This document shows positions 60,128 through 64,000 of a DNA stretch of 64,000 nucleotides, in pieces (within the stretch, counting starts at the first letter, position 1; the number at the start of each line of letters is the position of its first letter). The stretch is from Thermogymnomonas acidicola JCM 13583. Lineage in GTDB: Archaea; Thermoplasmatota; Thermoplasmata; Thermoplasmatales; Thermoplasmataceae. Made by a program: the position numbers and the translations under genes. Where the stretch lies: assembly GCF_001316105.1 (NCBI RefSeq), contig NZ_BBCP01000009.1:28093-92092 (forward strand), read 5' to 3'. The notes beneath the pieces were generated by a model, which ran no database searches, had not been told where the DNA came from, and worked only from the letters and a program-made list of their open reading frames with translations.

Positions 60128-61379
60128 TCATAATGTAAGATTCGTGAGGTATGCATAAGACTTGTGAATCCTCAGGCCGACGTCCTGCTGGGGGCTGCCG
60201 CTGCTGACGATGAAGAATGCCAGGAGTATTGACACTATTGCAGGGAACAGGGCAACGGAAAAGAGTAACTTTGGTGAGTAGACCCACAGGGCAGCCCCCC
60301 CTATTATTGGCGCAATGAGGGCGATCGGTACAGCCATGACATCCCCCCCTGATGTCCAGTCCCTGAGGTAGTAGTCATTGATGCACCTACCAACAGGTAC
60401 ATCGAGGCCCAATGTCCAGGAACTGCCAGAGGGAGAGTGCGCAGAAAGAGGCCAGGAACGTCGTTGAATCCATCATTAGTGAGAGCAGGACAACGGGTAT
60501 GGCAACTACAAGAGGGTAGACAGGCCTAAGCCTATCAGAAAACCTCGGAACGACTCTCCAGATGTAGTGCTCCGACAACATGAATGCTGCAGCAAACAGG
60601 GAAAAGAGGTACTCGAGTTCCCTCAGTGAAATTCCGCTCCTCGCGGATGAGGAGGGCAGGAAAAAGACAACTGAAAAGATGGAGAGGGCCATCAATACAG
60701 TGGTAACAGGCGCCAGAAGGGCCCTGAGGGACTGCTCGGTCTGGAAATAACTGAACCTCTTTATTTCATCCACCCTTACCAAACTCAGCCTCTGGTCCTT
60801 CTGCGGGCGGTAATTGACCTTCAGTGCAAATGGCATCATCACTATGGCCGATGAAATTGTTGCAATGGACAGCACACCGTAGAGGAGGGGGGGGAACGGT
60901 ACCTGGAAAAATGAAAGTGGCACCATGATTACCAGGAAACCTGAAAGCATGGAGAGCCTGGAGATTGCATTTCTGGCTTTGCCTGCAGATGCCGTGGATG
61001 AGAAGAACCTCGCAATTGAAGGCTGTGAGATGCCAACGAGCAACTCAGTTACACAGAGGGAGATGGCCGATGAGGCCACGCCAGGCCTCAGGTAAACCAG
61101 GCTCAGCACGATGCCCTGGAGGAAGAGCGTGAATACAACCAGGTGCGCCATGGGGGGGATCCTCCAGTACAAAAACCGTGAGATGAGCCGGCCTATGAGG
61201 TTGGTAAGTACCAGGGCAGCACCGATGAACCCGAACGTGTAAAGGTCTATCCGGAAGTAGGTGAACATGTAAGGCAGGGAAAGCCAAAGGAGGGAGAAAG
61301 AAGACAGGGCCAGGCCTCTCATGATCGGGACGATTATGTACGAATGGCGTTCGCTCCAGCCTGGCGCACCGGTTTCCAT
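60128..61379 (-). CDS. MFS-like membrane carrier, divergent
   Basis: METGAPGWSERHSYIIVPIM, then ten or more hydrophobic segments such as LYTFGFIGAALVLTNLIGRL, SRFLYWRIPPMAHLVVFTLF and GFLVIMVPLSFFQVPFPPLL. A central cytoplasmic loop (VNYRPQKDQRLSLVRVDEIK) divides two bundles. The C-terminal two helices (VPIALIAPIIGGAALWVYSP, LLFSVALFPAIVSILLAFFI) are in a second frame after a break near 60395. About 415 residues. The MFS loop signature is weak (SRFLYWR in place of D-R-x-G-R-R), so a diverged MFS member is the best description. Confidence 0.72.
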
Positions 61380-61543
61380 GTGATATGGCCATCTCCCTGC
61401 ACTTATAAGTATATTTCCACAGGTTGCAGTGGTTGTGAATGCATTTCACACATCCAGGCAAGCAAGGAAGGCATATCTTACACAGGTGTGGCTATCTTGA
61501 AGTTCCCAGGCAAGGAAGGGAGCAGTTTGTGGACTACCAAAAT

Positions 61544-61552
61544 GCTTATATC
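61544..61552 (+). promoter_or_regulatory. Probable 23S rRNA promoter TATA box
   Basis: GCTTATATC preceded by CCAAAAT, in the gap upstream of 23S. It would give a leader of about 100 bases. The 3' flank of 23S lies outside the window, so the matching processing stem cannot be tested. I see no gene in 61380-61674. Confidence 0.5.
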
Positions 61553-61674
61553 TCGGTAAGTTATCACACTCTTACGCTCTCACAAATGCACTCTCTGAAA
61601 TGTTATGTTCAGAGGGGAAGGGTTTGAGGTTCAAAAGACCTGTGACACCACCAATGGGCCAGCGAGATGGATTG

Positions 61675-64000
<2,326 letters not shown>

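Overview
The window reads as a chromosome segment of a thermoacidophilic archaeon of the class Thermoplasmata. The signs are a 16S rRNA gene (34178-35677, minus) and a 23S rRNA gene (from about 61675, plus, running off the end) that are unlinked and divergent, as known for Thermoplasma; a zinc-containing ferredoxin; archaeal-type L11-L1-L10-L12, Spt5, SecE, RpoK, NAC, CCA-adding enzyme and HMG-CoA synthase/thiolase/DUF35 genes; TATA boxes close to start codons; and heavy use of AGG for arginine. The base composition looks moderately GC-rich by eye.

The most pervasive signal is technical. G and C runs are very often 6-8 long, most often exactly 7, where conserved protein families and rRNA have 4 or 5. 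This adds one Gly or Pro codon (thioredoxin reads CAPPC instead of CAPC, RpoK reads GAPPVL instead of GAPVL) or shifts the frame, and it hits universally conserved rRNA sites and probably a tRNA acceptor stem. I treat it as a sequencing or assembly artefact. Most long genes below were rejoined by hand across such sites, and a few other one-base indels also break genes.

Layout. 1-3.7 kb: ornithine-cyclodeaminase-like gene, regulator, thioredoxin and thioredoxin reductase. 3.7-11.5 kb: FAD oxidoreductase, then a likely acyl-CoA module (MFS, two CaiB-type CoA-transferases, thiolase, small DUF35-like protein, HMG-CoA-lyase-like enzyme). 11.5-20.7 kb: HTH_10 regulator, MFS transporters, pirin, formate-THF ligase, AbrB-like protein, proC. 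20.7-23.4 kb: mevalonate entry operon (HMG-CoA synthase, thiolase, DUF35). 23.4-27.7 kb: epimerase, winged-helix protein, DUF373, MptE-like and ComB-like proteins. 27.7-34.1 kb: ribosomal L11-L1-L10-L12 operon, peroxiredoxin, and the convergent SecE-Spt5-unknown-PUA operon. 34.1-36.4 kb: 16S rRNA with a bulge-helix-bulge processing stem, leader, and rpoK. 36.4-42.7 kb: methyltransferases, RmuC, MFS, a gene-poor stretch, tRNA-Phe, acyl-CoA transferase. 42.8-52.2 kb: a molybdenum-hydroxylase (CoxMSL) cluster with CoxD, CoxE, CoxG, a MocA-like enzyme, a flavodoxin-like protein and a cupredoxin. 52.2-61.4 kb: DUF99, NifX-like protein, purM, a ubiquitin-like sulfur carrier next to tRNA-Gln, zinc ferredoxin, class II ribonucleotide reductase carrying an intein at its radical cysteine, CCA enzyme, NAC and a membrane carrier.

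The genes fit an aerobic heterotroph with many MFS carriers that uses CoA-linked catabolism and oxidises a small molecule through a molybdenum enzyme. I found no CRISPR array, insertion sequence or prophage. The best biological observations are the textbook BHB stem around 16S, the intein with a decayed endonuclease region, the Spt5 with an extra N-terminal domain, and two thiolases lacking the nucleophilic cysteine.
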